Part shown: positions 1-12,500 of the stretch, one piece after another | How the letters are laid out: every line of letters starts with the position of its first letter | Position numbering within the stretch: position 1 is the stretch's first letter | DNA from: Pristionchus mayeri | Taxonomy: Eukaryota; Nematoda; Chromadorea; Rhabditida; Neodiplogasteridae | Direction of reading: 5' to 3' | NCBI GenBank assembly: GCA_036245805.1 | Contig: BTRK01000005.1 | Span: forward strand, 15,104,984 to 15,168,983 | DNA length: 64,000 nt | The notes under the pieces: model-generated | The model's database searches: none | What the model was told of the DNA's origin: nothing | The model's input: only the letters and a program-made list of their open reading frames with translations | Made by a program: the position numbers and the translations under genes

Positions 1-3000
1 ATAAAAATAATCAATCATTCGTTTGGCGGGCTTCATGATTTGCTGGTATTGAATACTATCGTTCCCTGCTTTAAACGATATTTGGTGTTTGATCTCTGGA
101 CTGCGATCCGAGCGAGTCTGCAGGGCTGGTTTTTCCATGCTGGTCGATGGTTCTCCCCGACACTATACTGCTTCATTCATACCTTATTAGAGGCGGCTGA
201 GCTATGAGCATAATGAACTTTATTTCCTTGGTCTGCTTAGCGATAGCGGGTATTATTGTACCAGCGACATGCTGGCGTCAATAGATTCCTATTACAGAGA
301 TGATACATTAGAAGTATCCCTAGATCGATTTTATCTTCTCTTCAATTGGACCCTAAAGTATGCTCATAATGTACCTGCCATATTTCTATTCGAATTCATT
401 GTGTGCTCAATGGAGCCAAAGCTGACAGTTTTCCTGAGTTCCCGCGATGTTTAGTGCCCCTTACTCATCTGATCTGTTAGCATAACCACGGGGGAATAGA
501 GAATGAGGGTTTGAACTCTGGAGCATTCTTAGGGTGGTTTTCTGGTTCCTTGGCTTTAAAGCTATCCTTTCTTTAGACCAGGCGTTTGTTGGCCGCACAT
601 GCAATCTGTAGCTAATCTTACAATCTGGGAGCGATTTCTTATGGTTTTTGATGATTCGATAATAATCACAAGTGAAAACACGCTCCTATTTCTGTCTGTG
701 ATCAGCCGTCTCAAAGTCGAGTTCATTTTGTGCCCTAGATCACAAAACTTGAGATCCCATTCCCGTGATGAGTGAGTACACACGCGTCGCCGACGATTAC
801 TAAATCTCACAATCTACACCGCACGACTCTTTAAGCAGTCGTCAGTGCGTTGTACTACGCTGAGTCAGATTCGCAAAGAGCAGAAAACAGGTGCTCACGG
901 AGGGGCAGAGACGGACTCTCTCAAATATCCATTGTCTCTCGTATGCTAAAGAAGCGAGAGAGCATGCGGATTGGAGAGAGCAGGCAGGGGAGAGAGGGAG
1001 AAGCTATTCTAGTATCCTCCCCCGGCGTCATGTGTTCCCGCGTCGACCTTGTGACGTCACTCGCCTCGACGAGGGGCGCCCGCTGATCAAACAGGAGCCA
1101 TAGCAGTCTGAAGCCGCAATCTTCCTAGCTTGATTATCCCCTCGCCCACGCTACTTCCCTGTATTTTTTCGCCCCGTTTAGCGTCTCCTTTTAATTGTTG
1201 GCAGATTTATTGTTTGGATTACGGTAGCGAGATGCGATAGGATACGGTAATATGGTGAGGCAATATCGGAGAGGGATTGTGCAACTCTGCGCAAGACTGA
1301 TGCAATCGCGGATCGGAGCGAAAAGAGACGCAGGAATGTCGGAGCGACTGCGGCTTGTGTACTTTGTGATTTGTGGCTGCGTAGGGGTTACTATAATCGG
1401 TCGAACTGGACTTGAGCAATGAGAGCAGACTCGATGAGGGTTGAATATATAAATAAATTTTTAAAAATTGTCAAAGCTAGCCCACATTTGTTAAGGATTC
1501 CTATCAATGATGTAACACAATACTTATGCGAACAGTAAAGTAAATAGCGCAGTCTGCACTTTTCATGTCGCTGATTGTTTGCGAGCACTTTGTGCTTTGG
1601 CGCTGCTTAGTTTCCACTTGTCCCGCTACGTTTCCCCTCGTGGAGAGTTGTTCTAGTCGTTGCCTACGCTCTCAAATATTTAATACGAATAGTATTTGCG
1701 ATCAGTAGGTTGGTTTATTATAGTGCCTTGTTGGTTAGTCGCTGCACCGTTCCTTCTTCATAGACGCTTCTTCACCATCGCAATCAGCTTCTGGAAAGAT
1801 CGATTTCGTATAAATTTGTAAAATTTTTAGAATTATAAAAATAAAAGATGATGTCCTCTATCATGGACTTCATCGCCACTTTCTGATACTAAAGTTGGTG
1901 GCACAGGTGGTAGCGTTGAGTACACAGCAACATGTTGTCTCCCCCCGCATTCACACCATTCCTCCACCTCCTCCTCCTCCCGTTTTCGCTATCGTTTCTG
2001 CCCCCTCACTCATCGCAAATATTTTCCCATTCCTTGCTATCTTCTCCCGTTCCGGATGTCGCCCTTTTCCCCGCAGCGGGGGACCCCGCTTGTCTCCTGT
2101 TTTTTTGGAACGCACTTTCCAGCTTCATGTTCTGATTATCGTTTCTTGCGCGTTTGCTCTGATCATCGTCACTGAAAAGCCAGGAACACTAAATTAATTA
2201 CGCATGGCTGTTGGCCAGTGATCACTTGATTTTATCTCCGTCTGACTTTGGCGTGATTTTTCTCGGTCGCTTTCGAGAACCTTCGAAGATCGAGTTAGAG
2301 AGAAAAAGCAGGAGAGGGACGCCCGCGACAGAGATCACGAACAACTGTTGTTTGAAGAAACCCCCGTGAAACTGATCTTTCCGGTTTGCAATACAGTGTG
2401 GAGATTACGGTAGTCTCATTCTAGAAATTGTGGAGAATCAGCGCTATCAACGAGTTGTCGCCGAATCGATGATTCAGAGACACTAGCCGATAATCACATC
2501 AGGACCTTCAAACCCGCTCGCTTACTCAGCGGCGCCTTCCGCCGACTCACCCATTCGAGTCCGTTAGTCAGCACGCGGGGTACGGTAATCAGGGAACAGG
2601 GAACACCCACCGCACCATCTTTGGAAATGGCGAAATGACTCGTAATTCGATTAGCGGCTGCGAGTAACCTCACGTGTGCAGATCAAAAAGAGCGAGAGAG
2701 GACCTCCCTAATTCGGGGATATGCGATTGCTTGCTTTGATAGTGGGCGAAAGCCGCACAACTTCCGGTAGGTAGGTCATAGCTCGTCTCTCGTTTTTTGT
2801 TCTTCGCACTTTCTCTCACCAGGTCACACAATGAGGAAGGGAAAGAGAGCGTTGATTAATGACGTCGAAAAGACCAGCGAGGTCAGCCTGAGGGTCGAAG
2901 GGTACGGTAGATGTACCGTAACCATGTCCGTAGATCTGTGACCCCTGACCTTCGCTACGGTGTTATTACTACGGTATAGTACGCGAGTTGTTTTGGCGGA

Positions 3001-3917
3001 GATGCGCTCAGACGTCGGGAGTAAAGATGGTTGATTATCACAGACTGGAGTAATGTGTTGTGGTGTGCGGTGTCCGAAGGTTAGCGGATACGGTAGTTGC
3101 GCGCGTGATTTACTACTACTGTCGTCTTCCTCCTTCTCCTGGTCACAAGATTGGCGCTGCGTGCATGCGATATTGTTGCCTCCGTTCTTAAATTTAACTT
3201 CGACACGCCCTAATAAGGCATCATGCTCGCTCATTGGAGGAACGGCCGGAGAGCAATGTACAACCCTCCGAAGTTGACGACCTCTATCACTTCCTCTAAC
3301 TGAGGAGACGAAGAGAGCCGGAGCGAAATTCGCTCATTGGTGTTCTCCTCTCATCATCATCATTCGCGCCTCCGAAAACAACACCTCATTGTGACGACAG
3401 CGCGATGATTTGTGCGCTCCGCTCGTTCGCTAATTGACGATCTGTCGATCTGCCGGAGCCGCGTGATGGCAATCATGCGCATCCGCGCAGTGTTGGCGCA
3501 CTTTTTAGCGCTGCCGCACAGGTGTTTTGCGCGCACTTTTCGATCCCGATCATGGTGAGCGTCTCTCGAATTCGCGTTCTATCTCGCCGATTGGACGAAA
3601 AGTCATCGCTGCTGGGGGACCGGATGGTGAGCAAGGGGAGTCGGCGAACGAGCGATGGACGTTGCTCAGCCGAGGAGGAGAGCGACGAGAGACAATGGGA
3701 TTTGAAGAGAGCCGAGCTCCCTTCGTTCGCCGTCCGCAGTGCTGAGGGGAGGTGTACTTGGTGTTGGCCATGGGCACCCCTCACTTGGCGTACTCTATCG
3801 ATCTGTCTGATTGGCAAGAGAACACACTAAGAAAGAGCTCGCCATTCGCCGTCTATAATGCTGATGGTTGTACTCCGCCCCTTTTGTCTTTGAAGGGAGC
3901 GCAGGGGGTGGTTGTGA
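1..3917. other. Intergenic region without a recognisable gene
   Basis: I see no exon chain with splice sites and conserved protein character on either strand. The ORFs here are short and of skewed composition (Arg/Ser/Pro-rich), as expected by chance. The stretch holds one copy of the GAGAGAGCATGC palindromic repeat near 940-1005, a pyrimidine-rich tract near 1930-2000 and scattered TACGGTA motifs. Its right edge runs into a TATA box at 3918, so the last few hundred bases are probably promoter for the gene at 9569. Confidence 0.5.
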
Positions 3918-3926
3918 TATAAAAGG
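3918..3926 (+). promoter_or_regulatory. TATA box of distal promoter P1
   Basis: TATAAAAGG lies about 90 nt upstream of an ATG at 4008. A start site about 30 nt downstream would be near 3950, leaving a short 5' UTR of roughly 60 nt. The following exon (4008-4048) ends in a GTACGGT donor and can splice in frame to the acceptor at 9561/9562. Confidence 0.5.
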
Positions 3927-4007
3927 GGAAGAAAAGCCGCGGCCGAACAGCCAAGCTGGACCCAAGACTAGCGCCGTGTCTGCCCCAGACTACAGTACGC
4001 GAAGAAT

Positions 4008-4048
4008 ATGATGTTCCCTGAAGGACTCAAGCACAAGGCCCTGCTAAG
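4008..4048 (+). other. Alternative first coding exon 1a of the 298-aa-protein gene
   Basis: The exon starts ATG ATG and runs 41 nt to CTAAG followed by the donor gtacgg. It encodes MMFPEGLKHKALL plus two bases. Joined to the acceptor ctgcag at 9561, the frame continues ..R-A-R-M-P-L-S into the ATG at 9569. The phase match, the TATA box 90 nt upstream and a donor typical of this window support a real alternative N-terminus. There is no cDNA, and the intron would be 5.5 kb. Confidence 0.4.
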
Positions 4049-7000
4049 GTACGGTGGTGCGATCGAGAAGGGATTTCTTAGATATTTTTTTCGTGCTTGA
4101 GATTGCTCCATGCTGCGTGTGAACGTGTGCAGTTCTAGTAGTAGTTCCGCTTTTATGGCCGTTAGTGAGAACCGTTTTAAGGTAGGAGGAGGGAGATGGG
4201 AGGAATGTCGTTGACAGTGCGTCGCTTGTCTGCTCCTTACTGTGCGAGATCTGTGATAGCCTATCGATGAACGGGTGATTGGACTGTGCGCGTTCTCTGA
4301 ATGGAGGGGAGCGGGCTTTTTGATGTTCCATTTTACTGCTTCGGCAATCAGACTATTGGCACGAGAGTGGTACGGGACGAGAAGAGCGTAGGCCGAAACG
4401 CGCATCAGATGGGTTGCTAGTTTGAGAATACGATAACTTCAGTCTATTGCACGATCTGCTTTTCGAAGATTGAAATACATACGCTGAAACGTCTTTCTGT
4501 CTTGATTCTTTTTGATTAATTTTGCTACTATTGGTGTTTCGAATATGCTTCGCGTTGCAAGACAATGCTTAGAAAACTGTCTTATACTAATTATTTTTTG
4601 TACTGTTCTTTGGCCATGTACTGGTTCTGCCATGGTCGCAAAATCTCAATAACGTAGCCTGCTGCGCGTATCTCACTGGTCGTATTTTCTTTTTTTTTTC
4701 ACTATGCATGGCTCTTCCATTGTCGCAGTGAGTATTTTGTTTTACAAGAGCATAGTCTGAAGCGCCTATCTCATTGGTTCAGTTCCACTCCTGGTCTCGT
4801 CATCAGTTATGATTCTCCAGACACTCCGATAATCGTTCGCATGAATCACAGTAGTAAATCCTCCTTATCACTGCGGGGTTGTTATTAATCACTCCAATCA
4901 TCCTCATGATAGTAGTGGGTGGGGTGAGTCGGAGGGCGTATCATCTCCATTATCAGTGCACTCACGGAGTGCCCAAGCGTTATGGCGTCGCAGTTTCCGG
5001 TGATAGGAGAGGCTAGTATTTAGTCGATTTTTTCCACCCTTTTCTAACGTACCATTGATTTGGAAGGCGCTTCATAGCTCATATCAACGGTCTGAAGTTC
5101 GCAACTGGCGGGTACAAACGATGCCAGTATTTCGATGTTTTGTGTGGCGCCAAAACTCATTCACATTTCTTCTTGTAGCCTCGCACGATGTATTATTAGA
5201 GTCTGAGTCGCGCACCTGCCTTGTGGAATCATACACGGCTTCGCAACATTCTAACATCGCATTTACGACCAGTTTCCTCCTTCGAAAGTTGCACTGTCTC
5301 ATTTCGCAATTCCTTATGAATTTCTCACTAATTGATTGCTAACTCGTTCCACTCTGATTGAGTAATATCAATGATAAAAGGAGGAAGGAAGGGCGAGGAG
5401 GAAAAACCCGCCCGCCCTTCCGCTCCACTCTCCCTTACAAGTTTCCATCGACGTTGCATTCCGAGCATAATTGCATCATCCAGTGTGCCGTGGTGTGTGG
5501 GCGAGAATTGATAATGATCACCATCAGCGGGCTACGGTAGGATACTGTAACTGGTGCATTTTGTGATTTTGCCGCTTAATTTTGACCCCCGAGTTTGTGT
5601 TTCTTGTCAGATTGCTTGCGCCCATTTCTCCTTGCTCACTTTTTGCGTAGTACTTTTTTTCGATCTTCTTTCTCTTTTCTTCTGGTAGTCTGGGGTTGCC
5701 CTAGTCTGTTCTTTTCCTTGCCTAATCCTCCCTCTTCTTCCTGATCGTATATGCTATCCTTTGTGAGAACAAGTGCGATATACATATTGCGTCACTTCCA
5801 GAATGCACTTGTTACGCGATTTCTGCTCCTCAAATATCGAAAATGGGCTGAACTTTCGGTCGGGCATGTCTTTTTGCCCGCGCGCACGTCTGCCCATCAC
5901 ATTAGCACTCTGTCTATAGGCATTCAAAGGCGATGAATGGGGGGGGGGCTGAGAAGGTAAGGGGAGGTGGACTGGAGAGAGGAGCAGAACACGAAGTACA
6001 GATGAGAAGAGAGACCAGTGGTCGTATGACGTCACTCTCCTGGTCTTCCCCCCTCCTTCCCTCCCGTGTCTCCATCTCGGTCTGGGTTTACTCTTTAGAG
6101 AGGCATAGGGGGGAGGTGGGGGGACCAGTGAGTGCCAAGCACGGCTCCTCCTGACCCCACAACTTTGGCGGGCAATCGGAGCCTGAACAGATGTGCTCTG
6201 TCTCTATTTATGGCTTATATTATCTGTCTAAAAGACAAAACGTGTAGGTCGAACAGAATCTGCACGCTTTCTCTCCCTCGTTGCAGTTCAATCTGTGTTT
6301 TGCGCCCGATTTTCTTGATCGACGATTTTTAGAGCAACGAATAGAGCGCAGATGGGCTGGTTTGGAGGGACACAGAGCGCGCGCTGTCTGAGTAGAGCAC
6401 TTTTTGCTGGTTAGACCGAGTGAGGCATCAAGGGAAATGAAGAGGCGGAGATGGAACGGAAATGTGAAGGGAGGGAATTTGATCTTCCACAACCGACCCT
6501 CTAAATAGAGTAGGGGAGAGCTGGTTTAGGCCGGCGGTTACTCTCTCCTTATCACTCACTGTACCCGATTCCTTTGATTAGCTATTATCTGCGTTCCTCC
6601 GCCCACCCGCTCTCTTCCCCTGCGACCCCCCCCCCTCGTCTTCTTGATGACCATTCCTAGGTGAATTTATGCTTCTAGCAGTAATGCTCTCTGACTCTTT
6701 CACGCACTATATTACGCGTTATAGCTTGCTAGAGAGCATTCATAATGAGGATACCATTCCCAGGTGAATTTATGATCCTTCTTGTCATCGTTCGAACGGT
6801 GTGGAAGGGAGGAGGGAGCGGAGAACAGGGAGGGGACGATCTATGATCTGTGTCCTCCCCGCCCTCACTATCGCACCCTGATCACCCCATTCCCATCCCT
6901 CCCCGATTAATCAATCTGCATATTTATGGAAAGTGAGTCGGACCGGAAATAGCCTCTCTCCCTCCTCCCCGTCCACCACTCCCATCATCGGCGACTGTCG

Positions 7001-8104
7001 TTCCTTCTCCAAATGACGTCGACCTCTGCCTGTTTACGTCGCCTCCCCCCGGCCTCGCGTCCGCTGTCCAATTCCAGTAGGGCAGGACACCCTACCCGAT
7101 CCGCGCACTCCATAGCGCTGCCTGATCAGGGAGGAGAGGGGAGAGTAGAGAGTCCTCTCCCATGATTTCAACCTAACGTGTTGCTGCCAGTTGAGCTGTT
7201 TTCCTTCGCTTTTCGAGATCAACATTGCCACGTTTTCCACTTCCACTTTTGCTCATCGGGCCAGTTTGCAACGTCGCTATTATGTTGCTGTTTTCGTTTG
7301 CTTTCGCTCCCTCTTCTCTTCCTCTTCCTCTTTCTCCTCCTGGCTACTTCTCTTCTCTCCCTAGCCATGGATCACTGTGCTCTACTGTTCGCGTTACGTA
7401 GGCACAGTTGGGGGAAGAAGCCAAGGGGGGCGAGGGAGGAGGCTATATAGGGAGAGTGCCAGAGAAGCAGAGAGAAGGAGATGGGATAGGGGGCGGTTAT
7501 GACGCCTAGAGGGCGATTGCTCAAACGAACAGCTTACTCTCTGTGTCTCTGCTGCTGTCTCTCTCTCAAATTAGCACACTATTTCGATGATACGACATTG
7601 AATCAGTTATATTGGCCAAATAATAGTAGTAGGGATGATGACAAATGATCACTAGTCAGGTACCGGTAACTTCCTGTTTTAGAATTGTTAGGAAAGGCGA
7701 CAGTTTACACATATCATCGCGAAGTGATCGCGTTATTTCGCCAGTTATGGGATATTAGAAAGGGAATAATGGGTAGGTGGTGTGATCTCTGGATGGTTTG
7801 GCCCCGTGCCCGCGGTGGTGTAACTCGCTTCTCCTTTTTTATACCCTCGCCCCTTTCCCTTCCTTGATGCTGATCACACCCTTACTCGTTTAGCTTCCGG
7901 TGTTAATTGGGCGTCGTCTTACTCTACTCTCACAACATAAACATACATGCTGAACAGTAGACGCAATAACTCATCAATTTGTGTACGCGGGAGAGAAGGG
8001 CATTAATGCGCTAATGCGGCGCGCGGCATTAGTCTTGATTGACTCATCGGCCGGGTTTGGTATTGTATCTATCTTGGGAGGAGCCGTAAACGGGTGCCTG
8101 AAGG
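4049..8104 (+). other. Long intron or promoter region upstream of paralogue 1
   Basis: No coding exon is supported. The region contains the conserved upstream module at 5870-6045 that is also found near paralogue 2. A run of C- and G-rich tracts lies at 5935-6130 and 6600-7150. If exon 1a is used, all of this is intron; if only the proximal promoter is used, it is intergenic. Confidence 0.4.
5870..6045. promoter_or_regulatory. Conserved non-coding module with CRE-like site, copy 1
   Basis: Two blocks, about 5872-5940 and 6003-6040, match in inverted orientation and the same order the sequence at 43078-43235, upstream of paralogue 2. The second block contains TGACGTCA, the palindromic CRE/bZIP site, at 6028-6035. 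The module lies 3.5 kb upstream of the ATG at 9569, and in copy 2 it lies 1.7 kb upstream. No ORF is conserved in a shared frame across both blocks, so a regulatory role is the simplest reading. Confidence 0.5.
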
Positions 8105-8112
8105 TATAAAAG
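8105..8112 (+). promoter_or_regulatory. TATA box of proximal promoter P2
   Basis: TATAAAAG is followed by GC-rich sequence, and about 55 nt downstream comes an ATG (8167) whose short exon ends in a perfect gtgagt donor. Spacing fits a start site near 8136. Confidence 0.5.
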
Positions 8113-8166
8113 CGCGCGCAGTTGCATGAAGTAGTGAACTAGTCGACACTCTGGAAGCCGCGCTGA

Positions 8167-8177
8167 ATGAAGTTTCT
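8167..8177 (+). other. Alternative first coding exon 1b of the 298-aa-protein gene
   Basis: Eleven nucleotides, ATG AAG TTT CT, are followed by the donor gtgagtttg. Joined to 9562 the frame reads M-K-F-L-A-R-M-P-L-S. The phase (2) is the same as exon 1a, so both promoters would feed the same downstream frame. It is very short, so it rests on the TATA box, donor and phase agreement alone. Confidence 0.4.
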
Positions 8178-9568
8178 GTGAGTTTGATCAGTTGGCGATA
8201 AGTGGGTTATGAAATGGGTGATACGGTAGCAACTTCGCGAGTACGGGGTGGTCGCGAATTCCTTTTTTTTCTTGGCGATGGCGCGAGTGTTGACGCAAGG
8301 GACTAAAGCGCGGGAGTAGTGTCACTTCCTACCACTCCCTATTGATAGCCTGTTCAAGGTTTTCAGTGATCCTATTTCGGCCAGTGGTCGTTACTCTTTC
8401 GACACACCGGAAGTTTCGCAATAATTTTTGTATTTTATCACCATTCATGACTCTTTCATTTTGTCTGAGTCTGACTCCATTAGATGCGCAATAAATGTTG
8501 TGCTTTCTGCTGTATGGCCCATTTCTTTGCATAGTTTTCTCAAAGCGTGTTGATACACTTCCTGGATTACTGTATCTGGTAGATACGGTACATTTCTGGT
8601 ATATACTGTAGGCGCGCCTCGCCGCCGCTTCTCCCCAGTACAGCGTGCGCTCCGCGATTGCCGATAAGATGATATCACGTATCTTGGCTGCGATCTAGAG
8701 GGCCAAAGTCTGCTGTTGTTGATGATAGAATCAAGAGATTAGACGGCGAGAGAGCGTACGGATTGGAGAGAGTGGAGAGAAGCAGAGGGAAATATGTCTG
8801 TATCCTGCCGCCGCTACAGCAACGCACGTGAATCCGAGACGCTCTCTCAATTTCGCACACTATCTCGCTCATTGCTCAATCTCCGCTTTTCCTTGATTCC
8901 TGTGCACAATCTCACTTCGTCACGCTCGAAATGGGGGCGGAGCTTAGAGATGGGAGAGCGGGTCGAAATGTGTTGGCGAACAGTGGGCAAGAATCAATCG
9001 GGGAGGAGTTGGGTGGAAGGAGAGGGTGCGGGGCCCGCCCCCTGTCTCAGTATGCGATGCGAGAGTGGTCTTGCAATGTACGCCGCCTGGTAGCAATGTA
9101 GCGCCTTCTTCTAGTATTTGCTTCTTGTTGGTTGTTTCTTTGAAGAGGTGTACAATTTCGATAGGTCCAGCTCCATTCGTGGTTAATATTTGACTCAATT
9201 GTATTGGAGTTGGCTCTCCGCTGATGCTTTCCATTCTGCTTCTGCGTACAGATAATTTTAAATTTGAACAGTAATTGCCTGCTCCTAGTAATCTGAGTTC
9301 TAAATTTGCGCTGCTTCCGCCATCTTCATTAGCGCTTCATAATTGCTTCATCTCACCGATACTCTGATGCGCGTTAATGGTGTAACCGTTCGAATTAAAA
9401 TTTTTCAATCACGAAACTTGCCTATCTTCATTCATGCTTCACAACTGTAAATTACTTAATTTTTAAATTTTTTAAAAATTCTGCGCTGCTTCATCGTTTT
9501 GCTAGATCGTCGAGCGAATCGAAAAAGAGGTTATTTTCTATATCATCCCATTGCTCTGCAGGGCCCGC

Positions 9569-12500
9569 ATGCCTCTCTCGATTCTCCGCAAGTTCTCCGG
9601 CCTCGGCAGCAGCAGCCACGAGTCGGCTGCAGCTGTGACCCCTACTGCTGCAGCATCCGGAAGCAAGGGAGAGCAGCGAAAGGTACGGTAGGAGAAGGGT
9701 ACGGTATTTACGGGTGTAGGTCTAGAAATGCGCAAAGGTGTCAGCAGATTACACGGGTGCTTTGCTATCAATACTGTGTTTTGGTTTATTTCCCGTCCAA
9801 GACAAGTGAATTGTTTTCCCGGAGGTGTTCATAGATATGGCGAACTGGTGGTGCACTGAATCACGCGGTCGGCCACCTTCATTTTGTGCCCTTGTTCTCA
9901 CTTCCAATCCGGGGAAAGAGGAAAGAGTGTAGTCTAGCGCCATTGATGGGGAACACACCTACCACCAATAAGTGATAGTACGTAGGTGTGACACTGTTGA
10001 CGTAGATGTGCGTTAGTGTGTATTTTATATCCAGGAACGGCACACTTTCGGAGTAGTGAGGGTGGTGGTTGCGATGAAAATAGACTCCAAAGATGGCCGG
10101 ATGTTGCCTTCCCCCAATGCCGACCTTCGATGGTCGTAGATTTCGATGCGGTGACTAACCGTCTGACTCTCTCCAATTAACATGCTCTCTCGCACTGTGT
10201 GACTGGCTAATGAGCGCGATCAATAGTGAATGGTAGTCTATAATTGGCTGCGGGAGCGGGTGAGATCACAAGGCGGCCGCCAACTAATTAAGAAGTAGGG
10301 GGTGGATAACATGTTGATAACTGTGAAGACGGCCACCAAAAGTTGCACTCCCGGTTTGAGAGTGGTTCGAATTACTTTCGATTATTGCCTGTCAGCGCCT
10401 CATTTGGGTTACCGTAATATCTAATTATCGATTATTCAGAAGTCCTCTCACCGCTCGCTGCTCGACCCTAGCACGTGGCTCTCGACGAAGTCGCTGCAGT
10501 CGTCCAAGTCGGACTCCTCCCTCGATTCGGTGGGAGAGGAGAAGCCCGGTACGGTAATGGGTTGCGGTAGATGATGTATGTAGAGGATATTGATCGTGAT
10601 GTAAATGTCACCTTCTACTCTTTCACACGATATATTTTTATGGTGCTGGAAGGATCCGACGAAGGAGTTTGTGGCCTCACTTTAATTATGCCTCCCCCTT
10701 GCAGCCTCGATGCGCCGCCAGGCGCAGTCGTCCTTCCCGCGCTTCTGCGAGCAGACCACCTGCAAGGTACGGTAGGATTACGGTACTCAGTTGGCGATTA
10801 GTTGAATTACTGTAGCATCCGTTCATTGTTACTGTTCCCCTATCGTACCCCTACAGTACCTCTTTGCAGGTCCGCTCAATCGAGGTGACCAAGCGTGCTC
10901 TGGTGACGGGTGGAGGATGGCGAAAACATCGCCGTCTCAACATGGCCATTCGATTCTCGGAAAACAACACTAAGGTCGAGCTGAGGATCGATGCTAAGTG
11001 AGTGGATGGGTACTCTAGGATGAAGGGTACGGTAATGAAGGCACTGCGTGTGGCTGTGCTACAATAAGTCGAATCTGACCTGCGTAATTTGGAGAAAAAA
11101 ATCCAGCCAAAACGTAAACCAGGCTACTTTGGGCCACTGACTGTTATTAAGTTTGGTTGCTTTTCGATTTACGGTAGTCTGTTGACATCGCTGTGAAATA
11201 CAAAAATTAAAATAAATGTAAATGTAAATGTGCTCTCATTGTAGATGGACAGTGGAGGAGATCCGCACTCTGGTGGGCATTCTCTACGAGTTCAGACTCG
11301 CCGTCGAAGAGGCCGTCGTTGATGCGCCCATCTGCGAACTGGTGAGGAGAATACAATATTTTTTTCTTAATTTCTATCTTGCTTGAATCACTAAAGTCAT
11401 TTGGGAATTCGGGTTGTTGAATGGATAGAGCTGCTTTGAGAAAAGAATAATGTAATACTGCTACGGTTACTGAAGCGTAAATAGAAAAAAATGCAGTGAT
11501 TTGGCCGGGAGAGTTGAGGTTCCAAAGAGGGGTTATCATGTGATAAATACTGTTAACAATGACGAACGGTTTCATTTCACTTGGAGAATACAATAATAGG
11601 GGTTTTCTTTGTGGGTGAGCGAATCGGTGGTATGACTTGTGCTTCTGAGATGAGTAATGGCATTGGCCGCGTGAATGGTCGCAATGATTGGCAATGGTGT
11701 AGCTACATTTTAAAATTATGAACAAGTTCATAGTTGCTTCCACCCAGCAAATGATTTAATTCACTCTCTCATTTCAGTTGGTTGCTGCCATCGCCGAGAT
11801 CAATCTGGACAAGTGGTACGCCTTCCAGTGCTTCATGAAGGCCCTCGACGTGAAGGACATCCATCTCACTGGAGTGCACTCTGCCAAGCCCAATGAGGTA
11901 CGGTAGTATTGTAGAATATTGTGAACTGAAGAATACGGTAATGAAGATGTGGATAACTAAGGGGTACGGTAGTGCAATCACAATTCAATCGATATTTTTC
12001 AGATATACTGGCCTCGCCTGAAGCGTCTCATCGTGAACACGACGCCCGAGCAGGCGCCTCATCTATCGAGGTATGGTGGATTAGTGATTTGTTATTTTTT
12101 TTAAACTGACCTGTTGACTTGGTGGTTTAGAAGGCCTATGAAAACGGAAGGGAACGAGATCAGTTGCTAGTATCAACATTGATAAGTAATTAAATCTTAT
12201 GAGTGGCGCTCTCTGTTTCATTGCAGTTTTGTTTCTATTCTACGTGAAATATTCAAGAAAAAAATATTTTTCAAAAATGATCCTGGCGATTGAATGTTTC
12301 GCGCTGCCCACGTCTCGCATGTATAGGAAAACGATGATAGACTCGATGGCAATCAAAAATAAAGCTATTCCTTGATCCATGCCCTACCGTAACCCTGCGC
12401 TCTTCCAGACTGCTCGACTACGGAGTGGCAGACGACCGTCTGGTTGATCGCCAGCAAATCGAACTCGTCCACATCAACGTCATCGACACCATCGAAGGAG

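Noticed and set aside
3473..3830. Overlapping ORFs of 72-114 aa on both strands
   Set aside because: Open on four frames at once, GC-rich and Ser/Arg-biased, which is typical of chance. The supported coding start lies further on at 4008.
11207..11743. 178-aa minus-strand ORF inside paralogue 1
   Set aside because: It spans an exon of the plus-strand gene and its intron, has no conserved counterpart in the inverted paralogue, and ends in low-complexity HLHLHLF.
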